A stretch of 64,000 bases of DNA from Neisseria yangbaofengii (GCF_014898075.1 NZ_CP062976.1:2232001-2296000); one strand, 5' to 3'. Shown: positions 47,698 to 57,619, counted from the stretch's first letter. Notes: a model not told the origin generated them from the sequence alone. Numbers and translations: made by a program.

Positions 47698-48588
47698 TCA
47701 GCCGTCGCAACTCCACGTCCCGCACCGAATGGCTTCAATCCGTGCCGCCACGGCTTCGGCAAAACGCGCAGTAGCTTGGTCGCAAGTATGCAGATACAGC
47801 GCCGGTTCGATTAATTCCAATTCATTGAGCAGAAAAGTGCCGCCGATGAGCGTCCCGTCCACCCGTGCATACAGCGGCATGTGCGGTAAGGTGCGCAACA
47901 CGGCTTCGGCGGTCGCTACCGCAAAATCAGGCGGATTCACCGGAAAAACGGCCACGCCATAAGCGGAATTGGCGCGCCATTCTCCCTGCGGCGGCTGACG
48001 GCGCACGGCGTGGCTGAAGCGGCCGTTGACGCATACCAGCGAAGTTTCGCCCGCCCGTTCGATGTCGCGGATATAGGGCTGCACCATCAGGCCGTCTGAA
48101 ATTTCGCTGTCCGCCCATGCCGTGCCCAAGGCTTCGCCTGCACGGATTTTGCACACGCCTTTACCGCTTTGGCCGATAGCAGGTTTCACCACGGCCTCAG
48201 GCCATTGTTTGGTTGATAAGATGCGTTGCAACGCTTGCTGGTGCGCTTCGCCAAACCGGCCGTCACACGGCAGAAATTCGGTCGGAATCACACGGATGCC
48301 CTGCGCGGCCAAGTCGGTGAGATAGCGCTTGTTCATGTTCCAGCGCATGAGTTCGGGCGGATTGAGAAAATGCTGTCCGTTGCCGATTGCATCATCAATC
48401 CACTCGACAAACGCATCCGGTCGGTCGGCATAATCCCATGCGCACAAGGGCAGGATAAACGGTGTTTGCGGCACGTTTTGCCAAGTGTCGAACTGTGTAT
48501 CAATGCCGCGTTGCTGCAAGGCTTGCGCCAAGGGGACTAAGTTTGGCGGCGGCTCGGGATAGTGGCGGCAGGTGGTGATGGTGAGCAT
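47698..48588 (-). CDS. ATP-grasp family ligase-like protein
   Basis: 296 residues. The fold is suggested by PEAVVKPAIGQSGKGVCKI (ATP-binding Lys and Gly loop near 127), LMVQPYIRDIERAGETSLVCVNG (near 175) and ARVDGTLIGGTFLLNELELIEPALYL (metal-binding Asp/Glu/Asn set near 250). This matches the glutathione-synthetase-like/DcsG group of ATP-grasp enzymes; substrate unknown. The start codon abuts the end of a NIME-type repeat (48592-48759), so its natural promoter has been displaced. Confidence 0.75.
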   Translation of the reverse strand: MLTITTCRHYPEPPPNLVPLAQALQQRGIDTQFDTWQNVPQTPFILPLCAWDYADRPDAFVEWIDDAIGNGQHFLNPPELMRWNMNKRYLTDLAAQGIRVIPTEFLPCDGRFGEAHQQALQRILSTKQWPEAVVKPAIGQSGKGVCKIRAGEALGTAWADSEISDGLMVQPYIRDIERAGETSLVCVNGRFSHAVRRQPPQGEWRANSAYGVAVFPVNPPDFAVATAEAVLRTLPHMPLYARVDGTLIGGTFLLNELELIEPALYLHTCDQATARFAEAVAARIEAIRCGTWSCDG

Positions 48589-48591
48589 GGT

Positions 48592-48759
48592 GAGACCTTT
48601 GTAAAACTTAATTTAAACCAAGAAATCTATGCCGCCGTTCCCGCGCAAGCGGGAATCCGGAAATTTAACTTTTTGTAATTTCTATCTGTTTCTGAAACTG
48701 ATCTGCGCGGGAATGGCGAATGACAGGTTTCTGAAATATACAAGTTCTGCAAAGGTCTT
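48592..48759. repeat. NIME-type repeat with imperfect dRS3
   Basis: Outer ends AGACCTTTGTAAAACTT and AAGTTCTGCAAAGGTCT; inside, GTTCCCGCGCAAGCGGGAAT (48637-48656) is a dRS3 with one change, followed by a degenerate second half (GCGCGGGAATGG). Directly upstream of the ATP-grasp gene. Confidence 0.8.
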
Positions 48760-48811
48760 GGTTTGGTCTTTTTATTGTTAAAACACAATAAAGGCGGAAT
48801 CCTGCCTTTGA

Positions 48812-49243
48812 TTATTTCACTTGTTCCAAATATTTTTTCAGACGGCCTTTATTCTGCATGGAACGTTTTTCCATTTCATCCACCGCCGCTTGCGCTTGGG
48901 CTTTGTTGACCGGTTTTCCAACCTGAATCACACCGCTCATATTCATCATGCGGTGCGGCGGACAGGTGTACACATACACGCCTTCTTTGGTCAGCTTCAG
49001 GGTGAATTCTTTATCTTCTTCCGACAAAAAGTCTTCCGCGCCTTCAGGCACGGCTTTACTTTGCACCCAATGGCCTTTGTGGGCCGGCTTGAAGGTAACG
49101 GTGTCGCCGACGGCGGCTTTGACAAAGCCCGGCTCAAACACCATACCGCCATCGGCGCCGTTGTTAAGCATTTTTACTTCGTGGTTAGCGGCAAACGCGC
49201 CGGCGGACAAAGCCAGCAGCAGGGCAAACAGGGATTTTTTCAT
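48812..49243 (-). CDS. Pseudoazurin-like cupredoxin
   Basis: 143 residues with a signal peptide (residues 1-18, AFA cleavage). A type 1 copper site is present: His in KPAHKGHW region, then YTCPPHRMMNM with Cys, His and Met ligands. Pseudoazurins carry electrons in the periplasm, often to nitrite reductase or peroxidase. The C-terminal 25 residues are charged helix. It lies 30 nt downstream of the ABC ATPase gene on the same strand. Confidence 0.88.
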   Translation of the reverse strand: MKKSLFALLLALSAGAFAANHEVKMLNNGADGGMVFEPGFVKAAVGDTVTFKPAHKGHWVQSKAVPEGAEDFLSEEDKEFTLKLTKEGVYVYTCPPHRMMNMSGVIQVGKPVNKAQAQAAVDEMEKRSMQNKGRLKKYLEQVK

Positions 49244-49273
49244 TTCGGTTTCCTTATGGTGGATTCAAACACA

Positions 49274-50068
49274 TTAAGCGGTAAACGTTTGGTTGTTTTC
49301 AGACGGCCTATGGCGCAAAGGACGGATCACCGGCGCGCCGAAGCGGTCGTACAGCAATTCGACATCGACTTGATACAGCTTGCTGATTAATTCAGGCCGC
49401 AACACGTCTTTCGGCGCGCCTTCGGCATGCACTTTGCCGCCGCCGATTAATACGATGCCGTCTGAAAACTGCGCGGCCAAACTCAAATCGTGCAACACCA
49501 TCAGCGTGGTCAGACCGTTGGCGCGGGTGTAGTTGGCCACGCGCTCGAGCAGGTTGATTTGATGGTGCATATCCAGCGCCGACACCGGCTCGTCGAGCAG
49601 CAGGATTTCCGGCCGGCGCATCATCACTTGGGCAAACATCACCAATTGCCGCTGGCCGCCGCTCAAATTCATCACATCATGGTGCGCCAAATGGGCAATA
49701 CCGAGCGATTCCATGATGCCTGCCGCTTCGTGCAGCATTTCGTCGCCCACATGCAGCCCCAAGCCGTCCATGCGGCCGAGCAGCACCACTTCCAAAGCGG
49801 TCAGCGCGGCTTCGGCAAAGGTGTTTTGCGGCATGTAGCCTATGCGTTTGCGCCAGCTTTGCAGGGTAAGTTTGCCCAAATGCTCGTCTTTGTAGCGGAT
49901 GCTGCCTTGGTGTGCCACCTCGCCGAACAGGGTTTTCAAAAGCGACGATTTGCCCGTGCCGTTGGGGCCGAGTATGGTGTACACCTTGCCCGGCCCGAAG
50001 GCCAGATTGATTTGGTCGGCCACCACAAAACTGCCGCGGCGGATGTGTACGTTTTCAAGTCGGATCAT
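49274..50068 (-). CDS. ABC transporter ATPase, iron-chelate type (FecE/BtuD-like)
   Basis: 264 residues. GPNGTGKSSLLKTL (Walker A), LSGGQRQLVMFAQVMMRR (signature) and ILLLDEPVSALD (Walker B) with an H-loop His (VLHDLSLAAQF). Sequence and neighbours place it in the Fe3+-siderophore/haem/B12 importer family. Last transport gene of a four-gene set with the permease and two binding proteins; 11 nt from the second binding protein. Confidence 0.9.
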   Translation of the reverse strand: MIRLENVHIRRGSFVVADQINLAFGPGKVYTILGPNGTGKSSLLKTLFGEVAHQGSIRYKDEHLGKLTLQSWRKRIGYMPQNTFAEAALTALEVVLLGRMDGLGLHVGDEMLHEAAGIMESLGIAHLAHHDVMNLSGGQRQLVMFAQVMMRRPEILLLDEPVSALDMHHQINLLERVANYTRANGLTTLMVLHDLSLAAQFSDGIVLIGGGKVHAEGAPKDVLRPELISKLYQVDVELLYDRFGAPVIRPLRHRPSENNQTFTA

Positions 50069-50079
50069 TTCAGACGGCC

Positions 50080-51303
50080 TTAAGCAAAGAGGGCGGCAAA
50101 CCAGTTTTTAATGCGCTGCCACAAGGATACTTCGGCGGCAGGCTCGGTTCGGGCAGAGGCGGCATCGGCGGCGGTTTGGTTTTTGCAGCCGTCCGGCCCT
50201 TCGCAGCCCAAGCGGATAAAGAATGTGCCTTGCGGCTCGACCGGCAGATATTTGCGGTGGAATTCGCGGTAGGTTTCTTCCGGATTCACGTCGGCAAAGG
50301 CGTCGGGATACAGCGCTTTGGCGATGAATTGGGCGGATGCTAGGTCTGAGAGCGAACGCGAAGCGGTATGGTAAATGCCGAATACGCGGCCGTTTCGAAC
50401 CGCCGGAATGTCTGCCCAACCGGCGCGCCCGGTGAAGCCCTTCAGACGTTTTTGCGCTTCACCGGCAGCAATGCCAATGCCCATCGCCATTGCAGTCGGC
50501 TGCTTCAGACCGGCTTCGGTGCCGGAAATAACCACCACATCGGGCTGGGCGGCCAGAAACTGCTCGGGGTTAATCGGCCCCCAATCTTTGATAAACGCGG
50601 CAGCAATATTGTCGCCGCCCACTGTGTCGGCAATCGCACCCCACATGTTTTTGCCGAAAGTAAAGCTGTGTTCGGCCGGGCCTTTGTCGCCGAATTCGAT
50701 GTAGATTTTCGGCTTGGGCTTGCCCGCTTCGGCCACGCGTTTTTGAATGTCGGCCATGCCTTGGGCGTATTCCTCGGCAGCTTGCCCGGCGCGCTCGGGC
50801 GTACCGGCGATTTCACCGAAAAGCTTGGTGCTGGCGGTGTGGCGTTCGACCGTTTGCGCGTTGAAATCGACCACCACCACCGGAATGCCCGCTTTTTCAA
50901 AACGCGGCATTTCTTCTTTCAGCGTGTCATACTGCCAATCGGCCAACACCACCACATCAGGCTTCATCGCCAAAGTTTTTTCAAACGAAAACGTGCCGGC
51001 GTTCACATTGCCGATGTCGCCGATGTTTTGCAGCGAAGGGATTTTGGCAGAGTAAAGCGACCAACTGCCGGGATTGAACTTTTCCCAAAATTCGCGCGAA
51101 ATACCGACCACATTTTCAAACTTATCCGCACCGGCCGCGGCGATGTAATCAGGGTAATAAAAGCCCAGAACCACGCGTTTGGCCGGTACATCGACCTGCA
51201 CTTCGCGACCGCGCACATCGGTGAGCGTTTTCACCTCCGCTTGCGCGGCGAGCGCGGCAAGGCCGAATACGGCGGCGGCTAAAATACGGCAAACAGGTTT
51301 CAT
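50080..51303 (-). CDS. Periplasmic binding protein 2 of the ABC importer, with C-terminal extension
   Basis: 407 residues, signal peptide of about 22 (AAQAEV), and a BtuF/FepB-like fold: RVVLGFYYPDYIAAAG, DVVVLADWQYDTL, FGDKGPAEHSFTFGKNMWG and EQFLAAQPDVVVISG. Homologous throughout to the first binding protein (52580), but with an extra 50 residues ending SLWQRIKNWFAALFA, an amphipathic segment that could tie it to the membrane, and a Cys pair (GCEGPDGCKN). The paired presence in one operon suggests two related ligands or a division of labour. Confidence 0.85.
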   Translation of the reverse strand: MKPVCRILAAAVFGLAALAAQAEVKTLTDVRGREVQVDVPAKRVVLGFYYPDYIAAAGADKFENVVGISREFWEKFNPGSWSLYSAKIPSLQNIGDIGNVNAGTFSFEKTLAMKPDVVVLADWQYDTLKEEMPRFEKAGIPVVVVDFNAQTVERHTASTKLFGEIAGTPERAGQAAEEYAQGMADIQKRVAEAGKPKPKIYIEFGDKGPAEHSFTFGKNMWGAIADTVGGDNIAAAFIKDWGPINPEQFLAAQPDVVVISGTEAGLKQPTAMAMGIGIAAGEAQKRLKGFTGRAGWADIPAVRNGRVFGIYHTASRSLSDLASAQFIAKALYPDAFADVNPEETYREFHRKYLPVEPQGTFFIRLGCEGPDGCKNQTAADAASARTEPAAEVSLWQRIKNWFAALFA

Positions 51304-51364
51304 TGATTTATCTCGCTATAAAAATGATTTCAGACTGCCTTATCACAATCAGGCCGTCTGAAAC

Positions 51365-52399
51365 TCATCGCTTGGTTAACACAATCCAAAAGAAAAACGG
51401 CACACCGACAAACGAGGTCACAATCCCCACCGGGAACAACGCACCGGGAATAATCACTTTCGACAACACGCTGGCCACCGACAAAAACGCTGCACCCGCC
51501 AACATAGAGCCGGGCAGGAAAAAGCGTTGGTCTTCGCCGAGCAGAATGCGTGCCACATGCGGCGCAACCAAGCCGATAAAGCCGATCACGCCGACAAAGC
51601 TAATCGCCGTGGCGGTCATAATCGCCACCAGCACCAAGGTTTGAATGCGCAAACGTTGCAGGTTGATGCCCAAACCGGCGGCGCGCTCTTCCCCCAAACG
51701 CAGGGCGGTGAGTTTCCATACGTCTTTCGCCAGCAAGCTCACGCACACAGCGGTCACCACAGCGGTGACGATAACCGTTTCCCACGTTGCCTTAGTCAGA
51801 CTGCCGAACAGCCAAAACAAAATCTGCTGCGAGATTTCCGGCGCGGCGATAAACTGAATCAGCGACAAAACCGACTGAAACAAAAACAATAAAGCAATCC
51901 CCACCAACACCAGCATGGCGGAATTGAAGCGGCGTATCGATGCAAAAACAAACAACACGCCCGCCGCCAGCATAGTCATCACAAAAGCACCAATCGGCAC
52001 GGCAAACGCGTGCGGCAAACCGAAGCCGCCAAAGGCAATCACCAGCGATGCACCCAAACCGGCAGCCGCCGCCAAGCCCAGCGTGTAGGGACTCGCCATC
52101 GGGTTATTCAGCAGGGTTTGGATTTCCGCCCCGCCCACACCCAAAGCCGCGCCGACCACCAAGGCCATCACCGCCATCGGCAGGCGCAAATCGTACACAA
52201 TCACCTTGCTCATTTCATCCGCGCCCTGCATGTTCAGCAGCGATTTCACCACTTCGCCCACCGGCAGCATGGAAGGGCCGGTGGCAATGTCGAACACAAA
52301 GCCGATAAGGCTGACGATTAAAAAAGAACAAACAACCAACCAGCGTTTGCGCTCTAAAGCACGCTGGTTTTTGACAATATCGGCAGCAGTAGGGGTCAT
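51365..52399 (-). CDS. FecCD-family permease of the ABC importer
   Basis: 344 residues with about ten hydrophobic segments. AALGVGGAEIQTLLNNPMASPYTLGL (near 80-105) and FVGVIGFIGLVAPHVARILLGEDQR (near 270-295) are standard BtuC/FecD motifs; the latter region contacts the ATPase. Start at 52399 (MTPTAADIV) since upstream in-frame codons are not protein-like. Between the two binding-protein genes. Confidence 0.9.
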   Translation of the reverse strand: MTPTAADIVKNQRALERKRWLVVCSFLIVSLIGFVFDIATGPSMLPVGEVVKSLLNMQGADEMSKVIVYDLRLPMAVMALVVGAALGVGGAEIQTLLNNPMASPYTLGLAAAAGLGASLVIAFGGFGLPHAFAVPIGAFVMTMLAAGVLFVFASIRRFNSAMLVLVGIALLFLFQSVLSLIQFIAAPEISQQILFWLFGSLTKATWETVIVTAVVTAVCVSLLAKDVWKLTALRLGEERAAGLGINLQRLRIQTLVLVAIMTATAISFVGVIGFIGLVAPHVARILLGEDQRFFLPGSMLAGAAFLSVASVLSKVIIPGALFPVGIVTSFVGVPFFFWIVLTKR

Positions 52400-52579
52400 G
52401 ATAATAGTTTTAAAATGAATGGAGATAAAGGTAAGAAACCGTTTTTTCAGACAGCCATTCAATGAAGCCGTCTGAAAAAACGGACTCCGGCAACACAAGC
52501 GAATCAAGCCATGCGCGGCAACAGGCCGTCTGAAAAGTGACAAGCAGCGGGCACATGCCCGCCGCTTCATCAACCTCCC

Positions 52580-53689
52580 CTATCGCGGATAAATATAGAA
52601 TGTACCGCTAGGCACCACCGGCAGGTTTTGACGGTAGAAATCCAAATAGGTTTTTTCCGGATTCAAGTCTTTAAACAGCTGCGGATAAATCGCTTTGGCC
52701 ATAAACTGAATCGAAGCGCCGTCTGAAAGCGTACGCGAGTTGGCATGGTAAGCGCCGTAAATGCGGTTGTTTTTCACGGCCGGCAAGTTGCTCCACCCCG
52801 GGCGTTTGGCAAAACCGGCCAGTCGGCGTTCGGCATCGGCTTTGTTGATGCCCCAGCCCGACACCATCGCTTGCGGATTTTTCTTCACTTCGGTTTCACG
52901 GCCGGTAATCACAATCACGTCGGGCTTGGCAGCCAACACCAATTCCGGATTAATCGGGCCGTAGTATTCCACCGCTTTGGCCGCAATGTTGTCGCCGCCT
53001 ACCAAAGTGGCCATTGAGCCCCACATGCTCTTGCCGAAAGTAAAGCTGTGTTCGGCCGGGCCTTTGTTGCCGAATTCGGTGTACACCTTAGGCTTCGGCA
53101 AACCGGCTTTCTTCACGCGGCTTTGAATGGTATCGACAATGCGTTTGTAATCGGCGGCGAGTTTGGCGGCTTTTTGCGGCTGGCCGGTCAAAGTGCCGAT
53201 GATGCGGGTCGATTCGATGTGTTTATCGACAGTTTGCGCGTTGTAGTCCAACACCACCACCGGAATACCGGCTTTATTGATGCGATCCAAATCCGAACCC
53301 AAGGCCTGATACTGCCAATCGGCCAATACCAGCAAATCCGGCTTCAAGGCCAATACTTTTTCAATCGAGAATGTACCGACTTCGACTTCGCCTACATCGG
53401 TGAGCCGGTTTAATTTCGGCACGGCTTTGCTGAACGCAGCCCAGCTTGGCGGCGCCCAATCCGACCACACCGCTTTAGAAAAACCGACCACATTATTCAG
53501 CGCATTTTTGCCGCCGATGGCCATATAGTCTTGATAATAAAAGCCCAATACCACGCGTTTGGCCGGTAAATCCACGGTCACTTTACGGCCGGCCACGTCG
53601 GTAATCTGCACCGGTTTGGCATACGCGGACACTGCGCCCAGCGACAAGGCCGCGGCCACAGCAAGAGAAGACAAGCGCACAAGTTTCAT
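52580..53689 (-). CDS. Periplasmic binding protein 1 of the ABC importer
   Basis: 369 residues, signal peptide of about 24 (VSAYAK). BtuF/FepB-like fold with KRVVLGFYYQDYMAIGG, PDLLVLADWQYQAL, PAEHSFTFGKSMWG and PELVLAAKPDVIVITG. First gene of the operon. Its upstream segment (53690-53765, AAAATAATTTC and GATAAATC) could hold an iron-responsive promoter; this is a guess. Confidence 0.88.
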   Translation of the reverse strand: MKLVRLSSLAVAAALSLGAVSAYAKPVQITDVAGRKVTVDLPAKRVVLGFYYQDYMAIGGKNALNNVVGFSKAVWSDWAPPSWAAFSKAVPKLNRLTDVGEVEVGTFSIEKVLALKPDLLVLADWQYQALGSDLDRINKAGIPVVVLDYNAQTVDKHIESTRIIGTLTGQPQKAAKLAADYKRIVDTIQSRVKKAGLPKPKVYTEFGNKGPAEHSFTFGKSMWGSMATLVGGDNIAAKAVEYYGPINPELVLAAKPDVIVITGRETEVKKNPQAMVSGWGINKADAERRLAGFAKRPGWSNLPAVKNNRIYGAYHANSRTLSDGASIQFMAKAIYPQLFKDLNPEKTYLDFYRQNLPVVPSGTFYIYPR

Positions 53690-54181
53690 CGGACATCTTT
53701 CTAATAGTTAATAAAAATAATTTCTTTTCCGTTAAAATATACGAAAACAAATGATAAATCAAGTGGAGAAATAAACAGAAGGCCGTCTGAAAAGTCGACG
53801 GTATATATCTGACGATTGCCTGCCATATAGCCGGAAGGCTGAACCAATCGGCTTTAGGCACAAAACGATACGCGCCGTTAACGGGCTTTTTATTGTAGAA
53901 AACCCCAGCGTTGTTTACACTTTTTCTTTTTTTCCTGAAGACCCGTTTGGGGGATTTCCGAGCGTTGCCAAGAATGCCGGAAGGTACGGCAAAGCCGCAG
54001 GTTCCCGATAACGCCCGAAAATCTTAAAACAATCGTTCAGGCAAAAATAAAAGCTGTTTGGCATAAAAAGTAAACAACCCGACGATTTCCTACGCTCTTA
54101 ATGAAGAAATACAGTCAAATTACCTATCATTCCGGCTCATTCCTAAAAAAGAGAAGCAAATACCGTTATAACAAATAAAGC
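53690..54181. other. Intergenic region with dispersed repeat copy 2
   Basis: 492 bp. The first part is the promoter region of the binding-protein operon. At 53894-53998 is a repeat sharing GCGTTGTTTACACTTTTTCTTTT, GAAGACCCGTTT and GTTGCCAAGAATGCCG with 12648-12746. A single uptake sequence lies at about 53781-53793. The rest is non-coding. Confidence 0.5.
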
Positions 54182-54213
54182 AAAGGCCGTCTGAAACTTT
54201 TCAGACGGCCTTC
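54182..54213. terminator. Inverted uptake-sequence pair after phnA
   Basis: AAAGGCCGTCTGAAA and TTTCAGACGGCCTT around a 2-nt loop, 36 nt after the phnA stop on the minus strand. Confidence 0.65.
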
Positions 54214-54248
54214 ACTTATTATCAACACAGGCGTTTATTCTAACCCAA

Positions 54249-54581
54249 TCAAGCCTTTTTTACAAACTCGGATTTCAGGTTCATTGCGCCGAAGCCGTCA
54301 ATTTTGCAGCCGATGTTGTGGTCGCCTTCCTGTAAACGAATGCCTTTTACTTTCGTACCCTGCTTGATGACCGACGAGCTGCCTTTGATTTTTAAGTCTT
54401 TAATCAAAACGACGGTGTCGCCGTCTGCCAAAACTGCGCCGTTGGCATCTTTGACCGACAAGGCTTCATCAGTTGCTTCTTCGCCGACTTGCCATTCGTG
54501 GGCACATTCGGGGCAAACCAAGTTGGCACCGTCTTCATAGGTGTATTCGGATTGGCATTGCGGGCATGGTGGGAGGGTCAT
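54249..54581 (-). CDS. phnA: PhnA/YjdM-family zinc-ribbon protein
   Basis: 110 residues. Zinc ribbon CPQC…CPEC at residues 6-27, then a small beta domain ([40 protein letters not shown]). Often annotated as an alkylphosphonate utilisation protein; real function unknown. Start at 54581, giving MTLPPCPQC as in family members. Confidence 0.85.
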   Translation of the reverse strand: MTLPPCPQCQSEYTYEDGANLVCPECAHEWQVGEEATDEALSVKDANGAVLADGDTVVLIKDLKIKGSSSVIKQGTKVKGIRLQEGDHNIGCKIDGFGAMNLKSEFVKKA

Positions 54582-54707
54582 GGCGGTGTCCTTAGTGTCG
54601 GTTTGGGAAATAGCGGTTGTTTGTTGTGTGGTGAACGGAAAGTGCAAAATATACCGTATTCTTGGTTTTTTGTCTTTTCCGGCGGTTGAGGCCGTCTGAA
54701 AACGGGG

Positions 54708-55142
54708 TTATTTTTTAACCAGAACATACAGGCCGAGCAGGGTGAGAATGATGCCGGTGAGTTTGTTCCACGAAAAGGATTCGTGAAACAGGAAAATGCT
54801 CAAGGGAATCAGCAGCAACGCAGCCATGCCGTTGACGGCAACGCCGCTCCATTGTGCCGAACCGCCTGCCTGATAGGCGAGCAGAAAGCCCAGTTCAATC
54901 AGGATGATACCTAGGGCGACCAGCCAGACTTTGGCGTTGGACAGCAGCAGTGTGGCCTGTTTCCAGCTGCCGCTGCTGCCGAAAAACGGCATGGCGGCCA
55001 GGCAAATAATCATGGCGGCGAGGTAATAGACGGCGAGTAGCAGCATGGGATTGGCGGTTTGATTGTGTAGCGATTTCTGCCCGAGGTGGTAGGCGGTGTT
55101 GCCGAGGGCGGCAATCAGTAGGAACAGGATGTATTTCGGCAT
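54708..55142 (-). CDS. Small EamA/DMT-family membrane protein
   Basis: 144 residues with four to five hydrophobic segments and the DMT half-repeat features (YYLAAMIICLAAM, LLLIPLSIFLFHESFSWNKLTGIILTLLGLYVLV, including the GxxLxxxGxxL end). A half-size unit that probably dimerises. Substrate unknown. Confidence 0.72.
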   Translation of the reverse strand: MPKYILFLLIAALGNTAYHLGQKSLHNQTANPMLLLAVYYLAAMIICLAAMPFFGSSGSWKQATLLLSNAKVWLVALGIILIELGFLLAYQAGGSAQWSGVAVNGMAALLLIPLSIFLFHESFSWNKLTGIILTLLGLYVLVKK

Positions 55143-55165
55143 GGTGTCGGTTTGATGGGTGTGCG

Positions 55166-55199
55166 AGGCCGTCTGAAAACGGGATTTTCAGACGGCCTG
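55166..55199. terminator. Inverted uptake-sequence pair
   Basis: AGGCCGTCTGAAAA and TTTTCAGACGGCCT around CGGG, upstream of the EamA-like gene. Confidence 0.5.
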
Positions 55200-55229
55200 T
55201 TGTGTGGAAAAGTGATTGTGAATTCGTTG

Positions 55230-55336
55230 TATAGTGAAATACCCTCAAAGCACTACATCGTTGGCTACGCCTTGCCGTATGATTCATACTGTCTTCGGCT
55301 TGCCGCCTTGTATTGCTTTGGGGTTATTCCACTATA
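55230..55336. repeat. Correia repeat enclosed element (CREE)
   Basis: TATAGTGAAATACCC at the left, GGGTTATTCCACTATA at the right, with the GCCTTGCCGTATG and CTGTCTTCGGCTTGCCGCC interior. 107 bp. A different subtype from the elements at 8213 and 61801. Lies between metG and the EamA-like gene. Confidence 0.85.
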
Positions 55337-55399
55337 AAACAGTACGGCCTTGTTTTCTTTTAAATGGAATTCACGCTGAAAAGCGGTTTTCAGACGGCC

Positions 55400-57619
55400 T
55401 CAGCCGACTTTGTCGCCCGGCTGTGCGCCTGCATCGACATCCAGCAGTTTCAGTTTGCCGTCTGCCGTGGCTGCGCTCAAAATCATGCCTTCGGATACGC
55501 CGAATTTGGCCATTTTGCGGGGAGCGAAGTTGGCGACGGCAATCACCATTCTGCCGTTGAGTTCGGCCGGATTCGGGTAGGAGGCGGCGATGCCGGAGAA
55601 GATAATCCGTTGTTCAAAGCCGAAATCGAGGTCGAATTTTAAGAGTTTGGTGCTGCCTTCTACGGCTTCGCAGTTCAACACTTTGGCAACGCGCATATCG
55701 ATTTTCATAAAGTCGTCAAAACTTGCCTGTTCGCTAACCGGCGTAAATGTGCTGTCTTGGGCAGGGGCGGTTTCGGCCGCTGTCTGAATGCTTTGTTTGT
55801 TGGCTTCGATGAGATTGTCCACTTGTTGTTGCTCCACTCGTTGCATAAGGTGTTCGTATTTGTTGATGGTATGCTCGCCCAGAGTTTGGCGGGTATTGTC
55901 CCACGTCAGTGCTTCCAGATTGAGGAAACGTGCGGCGTTGGCGGCGACGTTGGGCAAAACCGGTGCCAGATAGGCGGTGAGCATGGCAAAGGCGTTGATG
56001 AGTTCGCTGCAAACTTGGTGCAGGCGTTCAATATTTGGACCAAATTCTTTAGTAGTTTCTTCTAATGTATTAATGTCTTCTATGCTATGTAAATATTCTT
56101 GAGAATTTTTAGGAACATTACTATGTTCCATTTTATTTCTCATAGTTGAAATTTTTTGTTTAGAGAAAGATCTTAACTCAAACTCTTTATCAGCTAGTTT
56201 AGCCAATTCCCACGGTTTGTTGGCATCAACGTATTCATTGACGATGTCGGCCAGTGCCATGATGTCCCGCAGGGCTTTGGCGTATTCCCGGTTTTCGTAG
56301 CATTCGGCGACGCTGTCGCTGGCGGCGGCCAGTTGTGCCAATAATGCGCTGTCGGCCACGTTTTTCAGACGGCCTTCAAAACGCTTGGCGATAAAACCGG
56401 ACGCACGGGCGGCGATGTTGACATATTTTCCGACCAAGTCGCTGTTTACCCGGCTGATAAAGTCGTTGAGGTTCAAATCGATGTCTTCGATTTTGCTGTT
56501 GAGTTTGGCGGCGATGTAGTAGCGCATCCATTCGGGGTTCAGACCTTGATCCAGATAGGATTTGGCGGTGATGAACGTGCCGCGCGATTTGGACATTTTT
56601 TGGCCGTCTACCGTCAAGAAGCCGTGGGCGAAAATGCCGCTCGGCGTACGGTGGCCGGAGAAGTGCAGCATGGCGGGCCAAAACAGGGCGTGGAAATAGA
56701 GGATGTCTTTGCCGATAAAGTGATACATTTCGGTATCGCTGCCGGCTTGGAAAAATTCGTTGAAATCGGTGCCGATGCGGTCGCAAAGGTTTTGGAACGA
56801 GGCCATGTAGCCGACCGGTGCATCAAGCCAGACGTAGAAGTATTTGCCTGGCGCATCGGGGATTTCAAAACCGAAATACGGCGCATCCCGGGAAATATCC
56901 CAATCGGACAGGCCGCCTTCGCCGTTTTCGTCGGGGTGCAGCCATTCTTTCATTTTATTGAGCGCTTCGGGTTGCAGGTGCGGTTTGCCGTCGTGCGGAT
57001 TGCTGCCGGAGGTCCATTCTTTGAGGAAGTCGGCGCATTCGCCCAGTTTGAAGAAGAAGTGTTCGGATTCTTTCAATACCGGCGTTGCACCCGATACGGC
57101 GGAATACGGGTTGATCAGTTCGGTCGGGGCATAGGTGGTGCCGCAGGCTTCGCAGTTGTCGCCGTATTGGTCTTGGGCGTGGCATTTCGGGCATTCGCCT
57201 TTAACGAAGCGGTCGGGCAGGAACATTTGTTTTTCAGGGTCGTAAAGCTGCTCGATGATGCGGCTTTCGATTTTGCCGTTGGCTTTGAGCGCACGGTAGA
57301 TGGCTTCGGAATGGGTTTTGTTTTCCGGCGAATGGGTGCTGTAATAATTGTCGTAACCGATTAAAAAGCCGGTGAAATCCGCCAGATGCTCTTCGCGCAC
57401 CCGGGCAATCATGTCTTCCGGTTTCAGCCCCTGCTTTTGCGCCGCCAGCATCACCGGCGTGCCGTGGGTATCGTCGGCGCAGCAGTAGTAGCACTCGTGG
57501 CCGCGCAATTTTTGGAAACGCACCCAAATGTCGGTTTGGATATGCTCGACCATATGGCCCAGATGGATGCTGCCGTTGGCATACGGCAGGGCAGAAGTCA
57601 CTAGAATTTTTCGTGTCAT
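55400..57619 (-). CDS. metG: Methionyl-tRNA synthetase with an internal insertion
   Basis: 739 residues. Charges tRNA-Met. [14 protein letters not shown] is the HIGH motif (near 10-23), KMSKSRGTF the KMSKS motif, and four-cysteine knuckles CPKCHAQD…CEACG lie near 145. After the anticodon-binding helices a C-terminal tRNA-binding domain ([19 protein letters not shown]) is present. Between [10 protein letters not shown] and [12 protein letters not shown] is a block of about 50 residues (with [15 protein letters not shown]) that is not part of the usual family sequence; its DNA (about 56040-56205) is much richer in A+T. Confidence 0.95.
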   Translation of the reverse strand: MTRKILVTSALPYANGSIHLGHMVEHIQTDIWVRFQKLRGHECYYCCADDTHGTPVMLAAQKQGLKPEDMIARVREEHLADFTGFLIGYDNYYSTHSPENKTHSEAIYRALKANGKIESRIIEQLYDPEKQMFLPDRFVKGECPKCHAQDQYGDNCEACGTTYAPTELINPYSAVSGATPVLKESEHFFFKLGECADFLKEWTSGSNPHDGKPHLQPEALNKMKEWLHPDENGEGGLSDWDISRDAPYFGFEIPDAPGKYFYVWLDAPVGYMASFQNLCDRIGTDFNEFFQAGSDTEMYHFIGKDILYFHALFWPAMLHFSGHRTPSGIFAHGFLTVDGQKMSKSRGTFITAKSYLDQGLNPEWMRYYIAAKLNSKIEDIDLNLNDFISRVNSDLVGKYVNIAARASGFIAKRFEGRLKNVADSALLAQLAAASDSVAECYENREYAKALRDIMALADIVNEYVDANKPWELAKLADKEFELRSFSKQKISTMRNKMEHSNVPKNSQEYLHSIEDINTLEETTKEFGPNIERLHQVCSELINAFAMLTAYLAPVLPNVAANAARFLNLEALTWDNTRQTLGEHTINKYEHLMQRVEQQQVDNLIEANKQSIQTAAETAPAQDSTFTPVSEQASFDDFMKIDMRVAKVLNCEAVEGSTKLLKFDLDFGFEQRIIFSGIAASYPNPAELNGRMVIAVANFAPRKMAKFGVSEGMILSAATADGKLKLLDVDAGAQPGDKVG

